Shown: positions 8,290 through 17,929 of the stretch, in pieces
Layout: the number at the start of each line of letters is the position of its first letter
Position numbering within the stretch: position 1 is the stretch's first letter
From: Chara braunii
Lineage: Eukaryota > Streptophyta > Charophyceae > Charales > Characeae
Direction: 5' to 3'
DNA length: 24,605 nt
NCBI GenBank assembly: GCA_003427395.1
Contig: BFEA01000051.1
Span: forward strand, 213,860-238,464
Program-made: the position numbers and the translations under genes
Notes under the pieces: model-generated
Databases searched by the model: none
Told to the model about the DNA's origin: nothing
What the model saw: the letters and a program-made list of their open reading frames with translations, nothing else

Positions 8290-9450
8290 AAAGTAAGCTA
8301 GCAAGCTACCGGACTTACCTATTCTGAATGAAGTTCGGCAAGTAGAGTTACGCAATGGCCTGAGCCATATGCTTACCTGACAGCCTTTGGTGAGTGATGG
8401 TATGCCCCGGTATCACGACTGCAGTATGCATTTGTAGTGACAACCATTATGATGCCAGCAAGCTACCAGGTTCACTTACTCAAAAAGAGGTTTGGCCAGC
8501 ATGACTTACACAATGATCTGTATTGCTTACCTGCCTTACAGCCTATGGTAAGTGATGGTATGCTCCAGTATCATGACTGCAGCTAGAAGAGGTGGCATGC
8601 ATTCTCCTTTTCACCTTAGAACATTGGGCAGATGTCCATGTTGTTTTTGTGACAGCACTTGCAGAGTTCCTATGACAATGTGTTCGTGAGAATAATTGTA
8701 GAGATTGGATCTAGACATATGACAGTCACCCTCAACACTCGGCCATGTCGTGATCAAATGCTATAGTGGCCCCTTATTTGTATGAGACTCCCTCCCAACC
8801 CTTCCATTTTAAGATTTCTTCCCGGCACACCCCTCCTCCCAGGATCCCTTTTTTTTTTTTTTTGAAAGAAACTGCCCGGGCGAGTGCTAGGAGTGCTGAT
8901 ACGAGCGGGCACCACTAGCACTGTCAGGGAGGCTCCATCTTTTGGTGGGGAGCAGCACCTGCAGGAAATTAGATCCAGCGTCCCTGTAATGTGAACAATG
9001 TATGAACAATGTATGAACAATGTACGTGAACATGAGATGTCAGTGTCCATGAGGGGACCGGGCAGTGAGCAGCCCAGCCTTCTGTTCTTACGAGTTATTA
9101 ATTAAACTGTTATCGTTGTAACTTTTGACTGTCGATTATTGTCTATCTATTTGTTGCCTCATGTTGTTGTGTCGGATCTGTTAAACCCTTAAACCCTAGT
9201 GGCCTTCCCTACATGACGTCCTATGGTGAGTGATGGTATGCATCAGTGTTGTGATTACAGCTAGACTAACAGACATTCATTTGTGACAGCTAGACTAAGC
9301 AGACATGCATTTGTAATGACTGAAAGCTACCGGACCCATCTATTGAAAGTGGGCTTTGGCAGGTAGATTTACACGGCGGACTAAGTTTCTTGTCTACATG
9401 CCTACATAACAGCCTATGGTGAGTGATAATATACACAGGTCTCTTGACTG
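8290..9450. repeat. R6: four degenerate units of about 160 bp
   Basis: Units at about 8290-8445, 8452-8600, 9200-9262 (partial) and 9320-9450 share AGCAAGCTACCGG, TTACACAATG, TTACCTG, CAGCCTATGGTGAGTGATGG and TATCACGACTGCAG. The array is interrupted by about 600 bp containing an R1 insertion (8849-8995). A small 29-bp duplication (CAGCTAGACTAA, 9258 and 9287) sits between units three and four. Confidence 0.75.
8849..8995 (-). mobile_element. R1 retroposon inside the R6 array
   Basis: T15 (8849-8863), then GAGTGCTGATACGAGCGGGC, CCACTAGCACTGTC, GGCTCCATCTTTTGGTGGGG, AGCAGCACCTGCAGGAAATT and CCAGCGTCCC. An 11-bp tandem GAACAATGTAT x 3 (8993-9025) lies at its 5' side and may be target sequence or part of the insertion. 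Confidence 0.8.
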
Positions 9451-9459
9451 TCGCCAGGA

Positions 9460-9822
9460 GGATTAGAAACCAATTGAATTGACTCTTCTGTTTTTCCCAG
9501 TCCTGAAATGGCTTATCCCCTTTTGTCCAATTTCTGCCTCCAGTTGTTTCCCTTGGCCGGCATAAGGGATGAGAAAGGAAATCGGGGAGGGGGTAAAGGG
9601 GAGTGGATGAGTGAGTGGGAGAGCGAGGTAGGAATCGGGGGTGGGGGATTGGTGGTCGATGTGATCTCTTCAAGGTTGGGGGGGCGGGAGTGGAGCTGAA
9701 GGGGGCGGGGGGTAGAGGGGAGGGGAGGAGATGTCTGGGGCAACATTGGGAGAGCCCGTGTCCGGGAGAAGAACAAAGTTCGTTGGCATGTGGGAAAATT
9801 GCAAGTGTCGTCTCAGTAGTCT
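9460..9822 (-). other. LINE 3' region, pyrimidine-rich on the element strand
   Basis: Between the ORF2 stop (9823) and the R6 unit ending near 9450. The plus strand is very G-rich at 9580-9735 with several runs of four to eight G, so the G-rich strand could form quadruplexes and the element strand is a pyrimidine tract. A Pro/Ser-rich minus frame through it reflects this composition, not a protein. Compare with the G-rich 3' UTR of mammalian L1; here the asymmetry is on the opposite strand. Confidence 0.5.
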
Positions 9823-11554
9823 CTACCATTGTCTTTCTGTTGAGAGCCAGGGTCGCCACTGAAGGTTGGTATGGTCATCCAGGAAGCACAACCTCCCGTT
9901 TTTGTCTGTCCAAGTCTCTAAGAATGTTTGGATGAGACCACGTTTCCTCGCTGGGTCCGGTTCGCTTCTGAGCATGGGTTGCAGTTCTTTCCATTCCCCT
10001 TCAGTCTTTGCTGTGATTGTGTCAATTACTGAAGCTCTGGCTTGCATGAAACCAAATGTGTGTTGCTGTCTTTCATGAGCACATCATATTCTCCATGTCG
10101 CCATGAGTACTTTTAGTCTAGTGTATGTGAAGAGGTTGAGCATGAAGGGGGACCACTGTGTCGCCCTCGGTAGGGGTTCCCCAAGCAAAAGGGTGCCCAT
10201 GTTCCACGGGAGGTGTATTTCTGTGAGGTGGTGTCAGGCAGCATCCCACCAACTCTAGAGTTGAGCCACCATGGGACAATCCAGTAAGCAATGTTCCAGG
10301 GTGGCTCCTTTCTTTGGGAAGGCCTGTGTGCAGTAGGAGCATTGGGGGGACAGTTCACCTTTGTCTACGAGGTTCATTCTCGCAGTTAGCCAGTCCGATG
10401 TGGGCAGACACATATATATGATTTGCCACTGCAGGGCTCTATGATTGGTCGGGTTAATGTGTGAGTAGGTCGACCATCGGAAATTTCGAAAGCCCGATTT
10501 TTCTAGGGGGGAGTCTCTCTCCCATCGTTTGATGATGCTATCCATGACGGGTACTTGCTTACGTGTCGCTCTATACCCTTTTTCAAATGTGTATTGCCAT
10601 GGGGCCATTGTGCATGAATCACCCCATGTCCATTCTCACTCAGCGGGGTCGAATGGAAGGAGATGGAGAGGGATGGTAGGTTCATATAGGAAGAAGCCTT
10701 CCTTTTTGTCGCCCACCACCCTGACTCTAACGAGAGAGGAGGCGGGTCGTTGTGTGTCTTGGTCCATTTGTCTGTGCAGTTGGGACCATCTCTTTCTCAT
10801 GGCAGAGCGGAGCTGTATCCATTGAGGCTTACGTCCCCTCCCAGGGGTTGGGTCTATTGCACGTTATACGCAGTCATTGGGATATGGAGGGAGCCCAAGA
10901 GGACTACCCAATCGCCGGGTTCAAGTTTGATTCCCGCGCCTGCTTTGAGAGTCCGCAGCCATGCCACCGGTATGGCTTCCTAGAGTTCAGCCAGACCCTG
11001 ATCCATGTTTCTAATCGGGCCTGTTCTGATTTTCATATCGTTTTTTGTTGTCCATCCCTTGATTTGGTTGTCCCAGAGGTCCCCAACCTTGTATATCCCT
11101 TTCTTAACCCACTGTCGCCACTTGGAGGTACCTAGTAGTGAGAAGGGGGAACCTGATGGGTCTTTAATCTGGGGGGGGCCAAAAAGCGGTTGGCGCCATA
11201 TCTCCTCCCACCTAACTGGTGTGTGTGTTTGATGTGGTCCCCTCTCCCTCCACAATTTTAGCATTGTTTGCTAAAGCAGGTCGCAAGTGTGTACGGTGTA
11301 TGCGAGGTAAAAAGGTCATTGTAGTACAACGAAGCATATTCCGCAGCGAAATTCGTGTATGGTCATACCTGCGCTGCTCTGGCCTGGTGGGGGGGGGAGT
11401 CTGTGAGGTGAGTCTCTTGAATCCCTATCGCATTGGGCCATTTCCCCCCCATGTCTTGCATAAACATCTTCCACAGTGCTGCCTTTTTCTGCTCGTTCGG
11501 ATGTGTCAGCCTGTTTACCTTGATCGACCTTATATCCAAGTCCGCATCCGCCAT
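9823..11554 (-). pseudogene. LINE ORF2 remnant: endonuclease start fused to C-terminus
   Basis: Begins at ATG 11554 with MADADLDIRSIKVNRLTHPN and, at about residue 46, the motif QETHL typical of the APE-type endonuclease of LINEs (L1 group). The open frame ends at a TGA near 11363. From 11264, after a shift, comes LFGPPQIKDPSGSPFSLLG and WVKKGIYKVGDLWDN, which resemble the region just after the reverse-transcriptase domain. No YxDD box or other polymerase motif is present, so the rest of the endonuclease and the whole polymerase core are gone. A further frameshift near 10860 leads to the C-terminal frame, with C-x2-C-x12-H-x4-C (10341-10276), the CCHC/zf-RVT motif of plant LINEs. That frame continues to TAA or TGA at 9823 through in-frame stops near 10254, 10240 and 10090. 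A non-functional deletion derivative. Confidence 0.85.
10276..10341 (-). other. ORF2 C-terminal zinc-binding motif
   Basis: CSYC and LEHCLLDC give C-x2-C-x12-H-x4-C, preceded by a Trp-containing segment (RALQWQIIYMCLPTSDWL). This is the zf-RVT pattern found downstream of LINE reverse transcriptases. All four ligand residues are intact in this copy. Confidence 0.85.
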
Positions 11555-11793
11555 CTTTTTTGCCCAAGGGAGTTGTTTTTTTATGGGCGGCGGGGGGCAA
11601 GGTGGGCTGGGGCAGCGAGGCCCGGCCGGAGCGGGTCAGTGCCCCGGGGGAGACCCCGGGGTAGCTGGTCTTTGCGCTGCACTCCGTAGTTGTATCAGCC
11701 GCGACTGCAAGTTGTTATCCGACTGTTGTTGATTCACCGTGTTTTGTTGTCTTGGTTCCATTGTGCAGTTCTATTTGTTTGTGCTTGTTTAAC

Positions 11794-14023
11794 TTAGTTG
11801 TTGTTATTTGTGATTGCCCCCATAGCGACTTGGAGGTTGTTGATGAACAGCGGATCATCCCACTGTCTGTGTTCAACTAATGCTACCTCTTCCAGCAGGT
11901 GGAGAAGAAACACCACATGTTCTTAGGCTCCCCAGATGTTGTTGGTTCTCAGTCTTGATGTGGGGGTGTCCAGTTGTTGCTGCGTAAACCATTGGATCTG
12001 ATTGGGGGATTGACTGTTTCAGTACTCTGTGCCAAATAGACCGAGCACTGGGGTTGCCCCCCTGGGGAAAGGGAGGTCGTGGGGAAAGACAGTACCAATA
12101 ACCCCTTGGTCCCTATTGAGGTTGAGATGGTTTCTGACCATATGCCTAGTCATTACTTGGGAGGTGGAGCCCCTCCACCCTTTGATCGTTAGTCTGCGTG
12201 ATGTTTCTTGTGACGCTTTAAGCGCCCGATTGACAAGGTTGGGGACCTTGGATGAATTGTTCCCGAGGCCGATTTGCCATTCACCATCAGGGCGGGCTCA
12301 TCTGATCGGCAGGATGACCACCCCCGGTTTGACATTTTGTCGTGCTTCCGTCCCGACCATACCCGAACTTGTTGTATCGCTTTTGTCCGCTCCCTGTCTT
12401 GGTGTGAGGGGCTCAACACAATTACTTCTCTGTGGGCCGCGGGCTTTTGTGGAAGACAAGGTTGCAGGTCCCTTTGGGCAGTTGTGGCTGACCCATCAGG
12501 CTGAAGGAGGTCCACTCGTATTGTGGTTAGCAGCAGAGGGTCCTATTCGAATTCGAATTCTGATTCGGAATCAGAGGTATCGAATGGCGCCCCTTGCGGC
12601 TGATCATCACATTCGGGGCCAGAGTATATGTCTGTTCCACCGGGAGCATGTTGGGGTTTGGGTGGGGAGTGCAGGACAATTTGCAGGTGTAATAGAGGGA
12701 GCAGAGGTGTAATGGCACCACTTGTTCTGTTGTATTCCCCTCGGCCACTGCTAAGGCGCCCTCCATTTGGGAACCATGGATCGCAGTCCCTAGTTCCTGA
12801 ATGATGACTTCCGACCACTGCTGGCCGTCAAGGGACAATGCAGGCACGTGGGGGGGGGCGCCCACTGGTGCCAAGGATGTTCCCATTGTGTTATCAGTCT
12901 CTGCAAGGGGGGAGCGACGAATCTTATGGAGGAGGGAGTGAACTGCCTCCAAGACGAAGGAAGCCACCACTTTCCAATCAATGGAGGTCGGGTCAGCGGC
13001 CCTATCCAGTTAATGGGTGACCGTGTTTGAACTCGTAAACGCTCTTCTTGTGTTCTCCCAATGCAGAGGGGGGATGTTGGTATGGTCACTGTGTGTGGAT
13101 GTCCTGAGCAGGCCCATGAGGACGGCATCTGTGACAGCTTTCAGTCTAGCTCTCAATCGTTTGTCTTTCGACAGGTTTCGAGGCTGTCGTGCATCGGTGC
13201 GGCCTTGTTCCCTCTTTTCTCCGGGTTGGTCTTGTCGTTGTGTGCTATCCGGGTTGTGTTCGGCAGGCTGAGTTTTCCCATCTGCCTTTGCCATGTCTAT
13301 TTCGTTGCCCGGTTCTGGGGGCGGGGCCTCGCGATAGGTATATTGGTCCTCTTCTCCCCCGATCAAGGAGGGCACAACCATGGGTTGTGTCACGACCATC
13401 TGTTGTCGCATCATCTCGGTATCAGGGGGCGGGGCCTCGCAACAGGTATATTGGTCCTCTTCTCCCCCGGTCAGGGGGGCCACAACCATAGGTTGTGTGA
13501 GGGCCAATTGTTGTTGCATCATCTGGGTATTGTGAGCTTGCCACAATGCCACCATATCCGGGGTCATATCGAGGTTGTAGAGTTGTTGTGGCTGCTAGTG
13601 TCGTTGGCCTCGAGGTTGCAGCAATGTTGCCATATCCGTGGAGAGGGCGAGGTCGCTTGGCGGCTGGCATGTGTGGTTGGGGGGGCAAGGCTGCAATATG
13701 ATCTCTTGAGAGACGGCCCCCAACAGCTGGTTGTCCGAGTCTAGGGGGGATTGTGGAACTGTCTCTGGAACCCTTGGAGGGGGACAACCGGATTGGTCCA
13801 TTGGGAGTTGTCTCATGGCGTCGCCCGACGTCCTCTACACTCCTTCCATTTCCGAGCCCGTAGAGCGGGGGTTGGGGTCGTCAAGGTGAGGCGGTGGGGA
13901 CTCCCTTTGCTGCAATGTACAGTGTGATGCAGGGGGGCTATCCCGGAGGGGCGCTTGCGGTTCCACATACCGTGGAATTTTTTGCACGCTAGGTCTTGTT
14001 ATTTGTGTCAGTTTTTTTTCCAT
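11794..14023 (-). pseudogene. ORFX: second open stretch between LINE ORF1 and ORF2
   Basis: Starts at ATG 14023, 47 bp after the ORF1 stop, as MEKKLTQITRPSVQKIPRYV. One frame is followed to 12527 with in-frame stops at 13835, 13595 and 13010; then a frame change reaches an acidic end DTSDSESEFEFE near 12545, and a further change reaches NLVNRALKASQETSRRLTIK (12240) and ends near QWDDPLFINNLQVAM with a TAA at 11794-11796. Contents: Pro/Gln-rich N-terminal third, two 36-residue repeats (GGEEDQYTCCEAPPP / GGEEDQYTYREAPPP), a basic helix-like SKDKRLRARLKAVTDAV, and a hydrophobic WKVVASFVLEAVHSLLHKI. No known domain recognised. The residue mix between stops looks coding. It could be a long C-terminal extension of ORF1, or a separate third ORF. 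Confidence 0.5.
13321..13536 (-). repeat. In-frame tandem repeat, 108 bp x 2
   Basis: GCGGGGCCTCGC starts at 13321 and 13429. The 108-bp period is 36 codons, so on the minus strand the repeat adds 36 residues to ORFX. The copies share GGTATATTGGTCCTCTTCTC and the CACAACCAT(G/A)GGTTGTGT block, with scattered differences. Confidence 0.9.
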
Positions 14024-14069
14024 TTGTTAAGGACTGTGAATCGAGACTCGGCCCGGTTCCAGTGCTCAG

Positions 14070-16063
14070 TCACACGGGCCCCTTGGCACTGTGGTTCATC
14101 AGTGCACTGGCTTTGTTCTGGTGACGCATTTTGGCCCTGTTGTAGACCAGCATTGAGGTGGGCAGAGGCAAGATTGTGAGTATGACCTGCGCCTGAAACT
14201 GCGGTTGCTGAGGGAGTGACAACCCTGTCAATCCTGTCGGGTATGTGGTTTTGTTGTCCTTTTGCAACTTTCCGTTGGATCGGCGACGGGGACGGAGTCT
14301 TTGCATGATCCTCCCCTCCCCCCCCTTTTCGGCACTTGGTTCTGTTGTCCTTCTGGCGCGTGCGGGGCCTTTGCTCAGTCCCCCCGCCCCCCCAGTTTCC
14401 GAGGGGGGGGGGCGGGAAGGGGCCGGTGTGCCGGCGCCTCGGGCCGCAGCAGATGAGGAGGACGAAGCAATCATTGTCTTATCCGTGGAACTCTCGGGTT
14501 CCAAGGTGCTGCGGCTTACTCTTTCTCCCGGTCGCAGGGTTGTCAGATTGCCCAGAGATCTGGGAGGGCGTCCCTTCCCTTCCCACGTCCAATCCCCGGG
14601 TTGTTTGATAGATGTTCGGTGGAAGACCCATCCTTTAAAGGAGGGCTCTTATGGGATCCACCATCCTGGTCCTTCCGGGTGTGGTATGACCAGACCTTTC
14701 ATCGTCTTGCCCTGCACATTGGGGCAGTGAAGGTCTGTAGACAGGTGACCCTTGCATCTGCACCCGTAGCACCAGGGGTCCTAGGGGTGATTCACTTGCA
14801 CAACGTAGGTCTTGTCCTCTTGTGAGAAGGACCACTGGCCACTCACGGGAAATCTAACAGTCGGTCCCAGTCCACTGCGACCAGGAGCGTGTCATCCCTT
14901 TTGGGGAGGAACTAGGGCGCATCATTGATGTATCCCAGAACCGGGGCTATTTGGTGTAGGTCTGCCAAGATTGCTCCCTGCACACTCAGCGGGGCGAAGC
15001 GGAACTCCGCCCAGAAGTGGTTCCTCATAAGCTGCTCTCTTTTCTGGTCCGCTGTGAACGACGTGGGTGGTTCCCATGGTCTGATTTGCACAGTGTGGCC
15101 CTTGTAGCAAGGGAGTGGCAATTTGAGCAGGTTTGCTATGTCGAGTGGGTCAATTGTGATAACCGTGACCACTCTCGGGGCAGCTGCTTCTATGAGGAAG
15201 TGGTCTGCAACTGCATGGTCGCTGATTTTCACGGAACGGGGTCTCCCATTCACCCATCGTAGCTTTTCGTTGATCGGGACATCTGCCATTGCCAGAGGGA
15301 ATACAAACTGTATTGCGTTCTGTTTGTAAATCATATTGCGATTGGCCATCGCTTGTGGCAGAAAGATGGCATGCGGGTAGATAAAATCATTTTTTTCAAT
15401 GTATTTTTTGGTTGGATGAATGTGCAGTTTCCGAATAAAGTGGGCTTTCATGAGACCAATGGCGTCGAGGGTCGGTGGCTCCTTTGAGGAGGCATGTCCC
15501 GAAGCAGCCAGGGCTTGCATGAGGGCATGTGTGTCTCTAGGTTTTGTGTAGACCATGCTTCGGTCTGACTGTGGTGTTTGTTGTTGGTGGGGTGTCATCG
15601 CGGGTTGTGTACTGGAGCCTTCCACAGAGCGGATAGGATCCTGGCGCATGTTCCGTTGGGCTGCCCCCGGGGCCATTACTGTGGGAACGGCCATGGTCCC
15701 GGGTGGGGCCGGTTCAGCCGGGTCTGACCGGGGGACAACATTGTGTTCTTGGTCAGCCGACAGAAGAGGGTCGGGGCCGGATGGTGCAGGTTCTGGCCCA
15801 GGCAGGTGATTGTGGTCATGGGCACTTGCGTCCCCGGGTGGCGGTTGCTCTGGGCGGGGCACGACTGTGTTTTCGCTGGGCCCGAGGGTGGTGTCGGGCA
15901 GCAGCGGCTCTGACTGGGGTCCATTGATGTCGTGACTGTGAGCCTGGGACCTTGCCGGGGCTGTGGTATGGGCCCCCCCCTGCCCCCCTATTGTGACAGG
16001 GGTGGGTGTGGTCGTTCTGCCCCTTCCAACCCTGCCTTCCTTAATCCTGTTGTAAATCAGCAT
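14070..16063 (-). pseudogene. LINE ORF1 remnant (RRM-like region and zinc knuckle)
   Basis: Starts at ATG 16063 (MLIYNRIKEGRVGRG). Residues 1-200 are rich in Pro, Ser, Gln and His and are probably disordered. About residues 270-380 carry VTVITIDPLDIANLLKLPLP and TVQIRPWEP, which fit the beta-strand pattern of the RRM-like or DUF4283-like region of plant LINE ORF1 proteins. A stop at 14912 follows; translation then continues in frame with LLVAVDWDRLLDFP, shifts by one base near 14846, and continues SFSQEDKTYVVQVNHP and a zinc knuckle (14771-14724). In-frame stops follow at about 14780 and 14653. The tail to 14070 is Ser/Ala/Arg-rich. The likely role in an intact element is nucleic-acid binding in the retroposition RNP. 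This copy is dead. Confidence 0.72.
14724..14771 (-). other. ORF1 zinc-knuckle motif with unusual spacing
   Basis: Reads CYGCRCKGHLSTDLHC: C-x2-C-x4-H-x6-C. The standard retroelement knuckle has H-x4-C. Two extra residues (LH) precede the last Cys. This may be a family trait or decay of this copy. Confidence 0.65.
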
Positions 16064-16066
16064 TAG

Positions 16067-16628
16067 AAAAGTGGACTGACTCAGCCATTGTGTACCAATC
16101 GCTGTACGACACAATGACTGAGTAAGTAGACAGGAATCAGGCACTAGAAAAGGGGTTGGTACACCCACAAATTGTTGAAATGCAGATCTGAGTTTGAATC
16201 CACATGCGACTACATGAATGAAGTTCTGAAGTACCTGGGCTAGTCGGCGATATCTCAACTCTGTTGCACTAAGGACACATACACATAAAGTGTGTAGGTC
16301 CCTTTTTTTTTTTTTTTTTTGGGTCCTCATTCAGTCAGCAGAGGAATCAGCAATGCCAATGCAACCACAAGAAATGAGACAGGTATGTCCGGTCAGGTCA
16401 TCCCCGTCGAGAGAAGACTGGAGGGTGATAGTCCTGAGGGTGTATCGTCGACTAGCCTAGGTGCTTCAGAACTTCATTTATGTAGTCGCATGTGGATTCA
16501 AACTCAGATCTGCATTTCAACAATTTGTGGGTGTACCAACCCCTTTTCTACTGCCGGATTCCTGTCTACTCACTCAGTCATTGTGTCGTACAGTGATTGG
16601 TACACAATGGCTGAGTCAGTCCACTTTT
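16067..16628. repeat. R9: 186-bp inverted repeat at the LINE 5' end
   Basis: Arm 16067-16252 is the reverse complement of 16443-16628 with 8 mismatches and no indel (about 96% identity). The 190-bp spacer contains T18 (16303-16320). Each arm includes CTGAGTTTGAATCCACATGC, a B-box-like segment, so each may be a tRNA-related SINE; an A box is not convincing. The outer end of the left arm lies within 4 bp of the LINE ORF1 ATG. Confidence 0.95.
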
Positions 16629-16639
16629 CAACTACTGCT

Positions 16640-17190
16640 TTCTCTGACACATTGGGCCGTTGTGTCGAACAGTGATCCGTCCACCTGACATTTTTGTTGT
16701 AGAAGTAGCTGAAGACTGCTGTCAAATATCACTTGTCAACTGCACGAACCACCTGTGCGAATGCAGAGGGGTGTCAGACTAAGCCATGGCCGCCCTTGAG
16801 GCCGGGTCCTTTCGGAGTACAGTGACTGTCCTGTAGGCGAACACAACACTATATGAACTGCCGAACTTTTATATCATTAAAAAGAAAAAAAGAAAAATAA
16901 AGGCTCTTCCATGTTATGCATGAGGCTCTGCAACACACATCCTGAGCAAGGTTGTGCATCAGGTTTTCGCCCAGCTGTGTCAGTTCACAGTGAACCTTCA
17001 GGAAACCAGGAGTTCAACAGTGGTCACCCCTCTTCAAAGGCGTTGGCCCCAAATCGCGACATCTGGCGATCGAACGGAGGTCCAAGTTCTCACCCAATTC
17101 TCCATCTCCTCACTCGATCATCACAGTGGAGGTTCATTTATTCCATTTTGCCATGTGTCCTCAGCAGCTTGCCAATCTGCCCAATGGTTG
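16640..17190. other. No gene seen
   Basis: A short partial repeat of the R9 outer arm (TTGTGTCGAACAGTGATCCG near 16663, compare TTGTGTCGTACAGTGATTGG near 16582) suggests the R9 unit once extended further. An A-rich patch lies at 16878-16901. Overlapping plus frames at 16911-17232 show no domain. Confidence 0.4.
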
Positions 17191-17191
17191 G

Positions 17192-17270
17192 ATTTTTTAT
17201 TTTTTTTTAATAAAAAGTCCAGGTTGTTGTAGAGGCTGGCTACTAGGCTTATGACAGGCCTGTCAGCACC
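17192..17270 (-). mobile_element. R2 retroposon 3' end, minus sense
   Basis: T-rich start, then AATAAAAAGTCCAGGTTGTT, GTAGAGGCTGGCTACTAGGC and a 14-bp palindrome TGACAGGCCTGTCA (17252-17265). The same order is seen at 2028-2100 and, as complement, at 2425-2510. Confidence 0.68.
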
Positions 17271-17574
17271 TAACCATTTGATCATCCCGATGTATTGCCT
17301 AACCGGTCCCCTATGCATCACATTCCATCTCATCGCAGATCTTTAGGCTTAAACGAGCATGAGTGTGTTATGCATAGGTTTTGAGAGGGTATAGGGTTTA
17401 AAGGGACGGGCATAGTAACAACCAACAGGGGGGCTGTTGAACAGGGTTGAGCCAATAGATGAGGGGTGCTCCAAGATGGGATGGGGGACACTTGGAGGTG
17501 CCGCACAATTTTTTATTCCTTTCAGGGATCGAAGATGGTCGTTGATGTTTTCAGTGTTAGCAATGCTTTGAACC
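17271..17574. other. Unassigned sequence before an R1 copy
   Basis: No coding sequence supported. The segment CCAATAGATGAGGGGTGCTC near 17452 loosely resembles the R1 core and may be an older copy. Confidence 0.35.
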
Positions 17575-17735
17575 TTTTTTTTTTTTTTTTTTTTCAAGTT
17601 TAACATCATTGACGGGGAGTAGAGGGGATGCTGATAAGAGCAGATACCCCCTCTACTCTCCCTGCGTGAAGATGGCTCCGTTCCATTGGTGGGGAGTTGC
17701 ACCTGCTGGAAATCGGGTCCAACGTCTCTTCTGTT
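17575..17735 (-). mobile_element. R1 retroposon, minus sense
   Basis: T20 (17575-17594), CAAGTTTAACATC, GATGCTGATAAGAGCAGATA, ACTCTCCCTGCG, GATGGCTCCGTTCCATTGGT, GGGGAGTTGCACCTGCTGG, AAATCGGGTCCAACGTC. It has a longer segment between tail and core than the other R1 copies. Confidence 0.78.
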
Positions 17736-17929
17736 CATATGACATTGAGCATCATGATAGAAAATAATAGGAAAATGCGAAAAAATAAGGAGATTGGCTT
17801 TTGTGCCTCTTCACCCTGAAAGGGCGCCGGATATGCATGACCACCTAGCACTTGCAGCCTACTCATCTAAGTGAGGGTTAAAACTAAGAGAAAGTCGTTC
17901 AAGGGGAATACTGGAATGAACACTGGTAC

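Larger units (their letters stand above)
9460..16066 (-). mobile_element. Decayed, internally deleted LINE (non-LTR retrotransposon)
   Basis: Minus-sense element. In element order it has ORF1 (16063-14070) with an RRM-like region and zinc knuckle, a second open stretch (14023-11794), the endonuclease start of ORF2 (11554), a junction near 11264-11370 where most of ORF2 is missing, the ORF2 C-terminus with a CCHC motif (10341-10276) ending at 9823, and a region of about 360 bp that is C-rich on the element strand (9460-9822). The layout is that of an L1-type LINE with an APE-like endonuclease. Stops and frameshifts throughout show it is dead. The 3' end is not marked by an A-tail, so the left boundary is approximate. 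The right boundary is set by the start of the inverted repeat at 16067. Confidence 0.85.

Noticed and set aside
9181-9200. Telomere-like TTAAACCCTTAAACCCTAG
   Set aside because: Only two imperfect units; no array, so not an interstitial telomere track.
6731-9450. CRISPR-like regular repeats
   Set aside because: Repeats are long, diverged and directly adjacent or nested, with no unique equal-length spacers, and the genome is eukaryotic in character.
9290-9859. 189-codon minus-strand ORF rich in Pro and Ser
   Set aside because: Overlaps the ORF2 C-terminus in another frame and otherwise reflects the pyrimidine-rich 3' region and an R6 unit.
12029-12712. 227-codon plus-strand ORF
   Set aside because: It lies antisense to the LINE ORFX region, whose minus frames make better sense; it has no recognisable domain and is best read as a shadow.
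13061-13744. 227-codon plus-strand ORF
   Set aside because: Antisense to the 36-residue repeats of ORFX; the length results from low stop density in GC-rich sequence.
14245-14730. 161-codon plus-strand ORF
   Set aside because: Antisense to the ORF1 zinc-knuckle and tail region; Pro/Gly/Arg-rich composition artefact.
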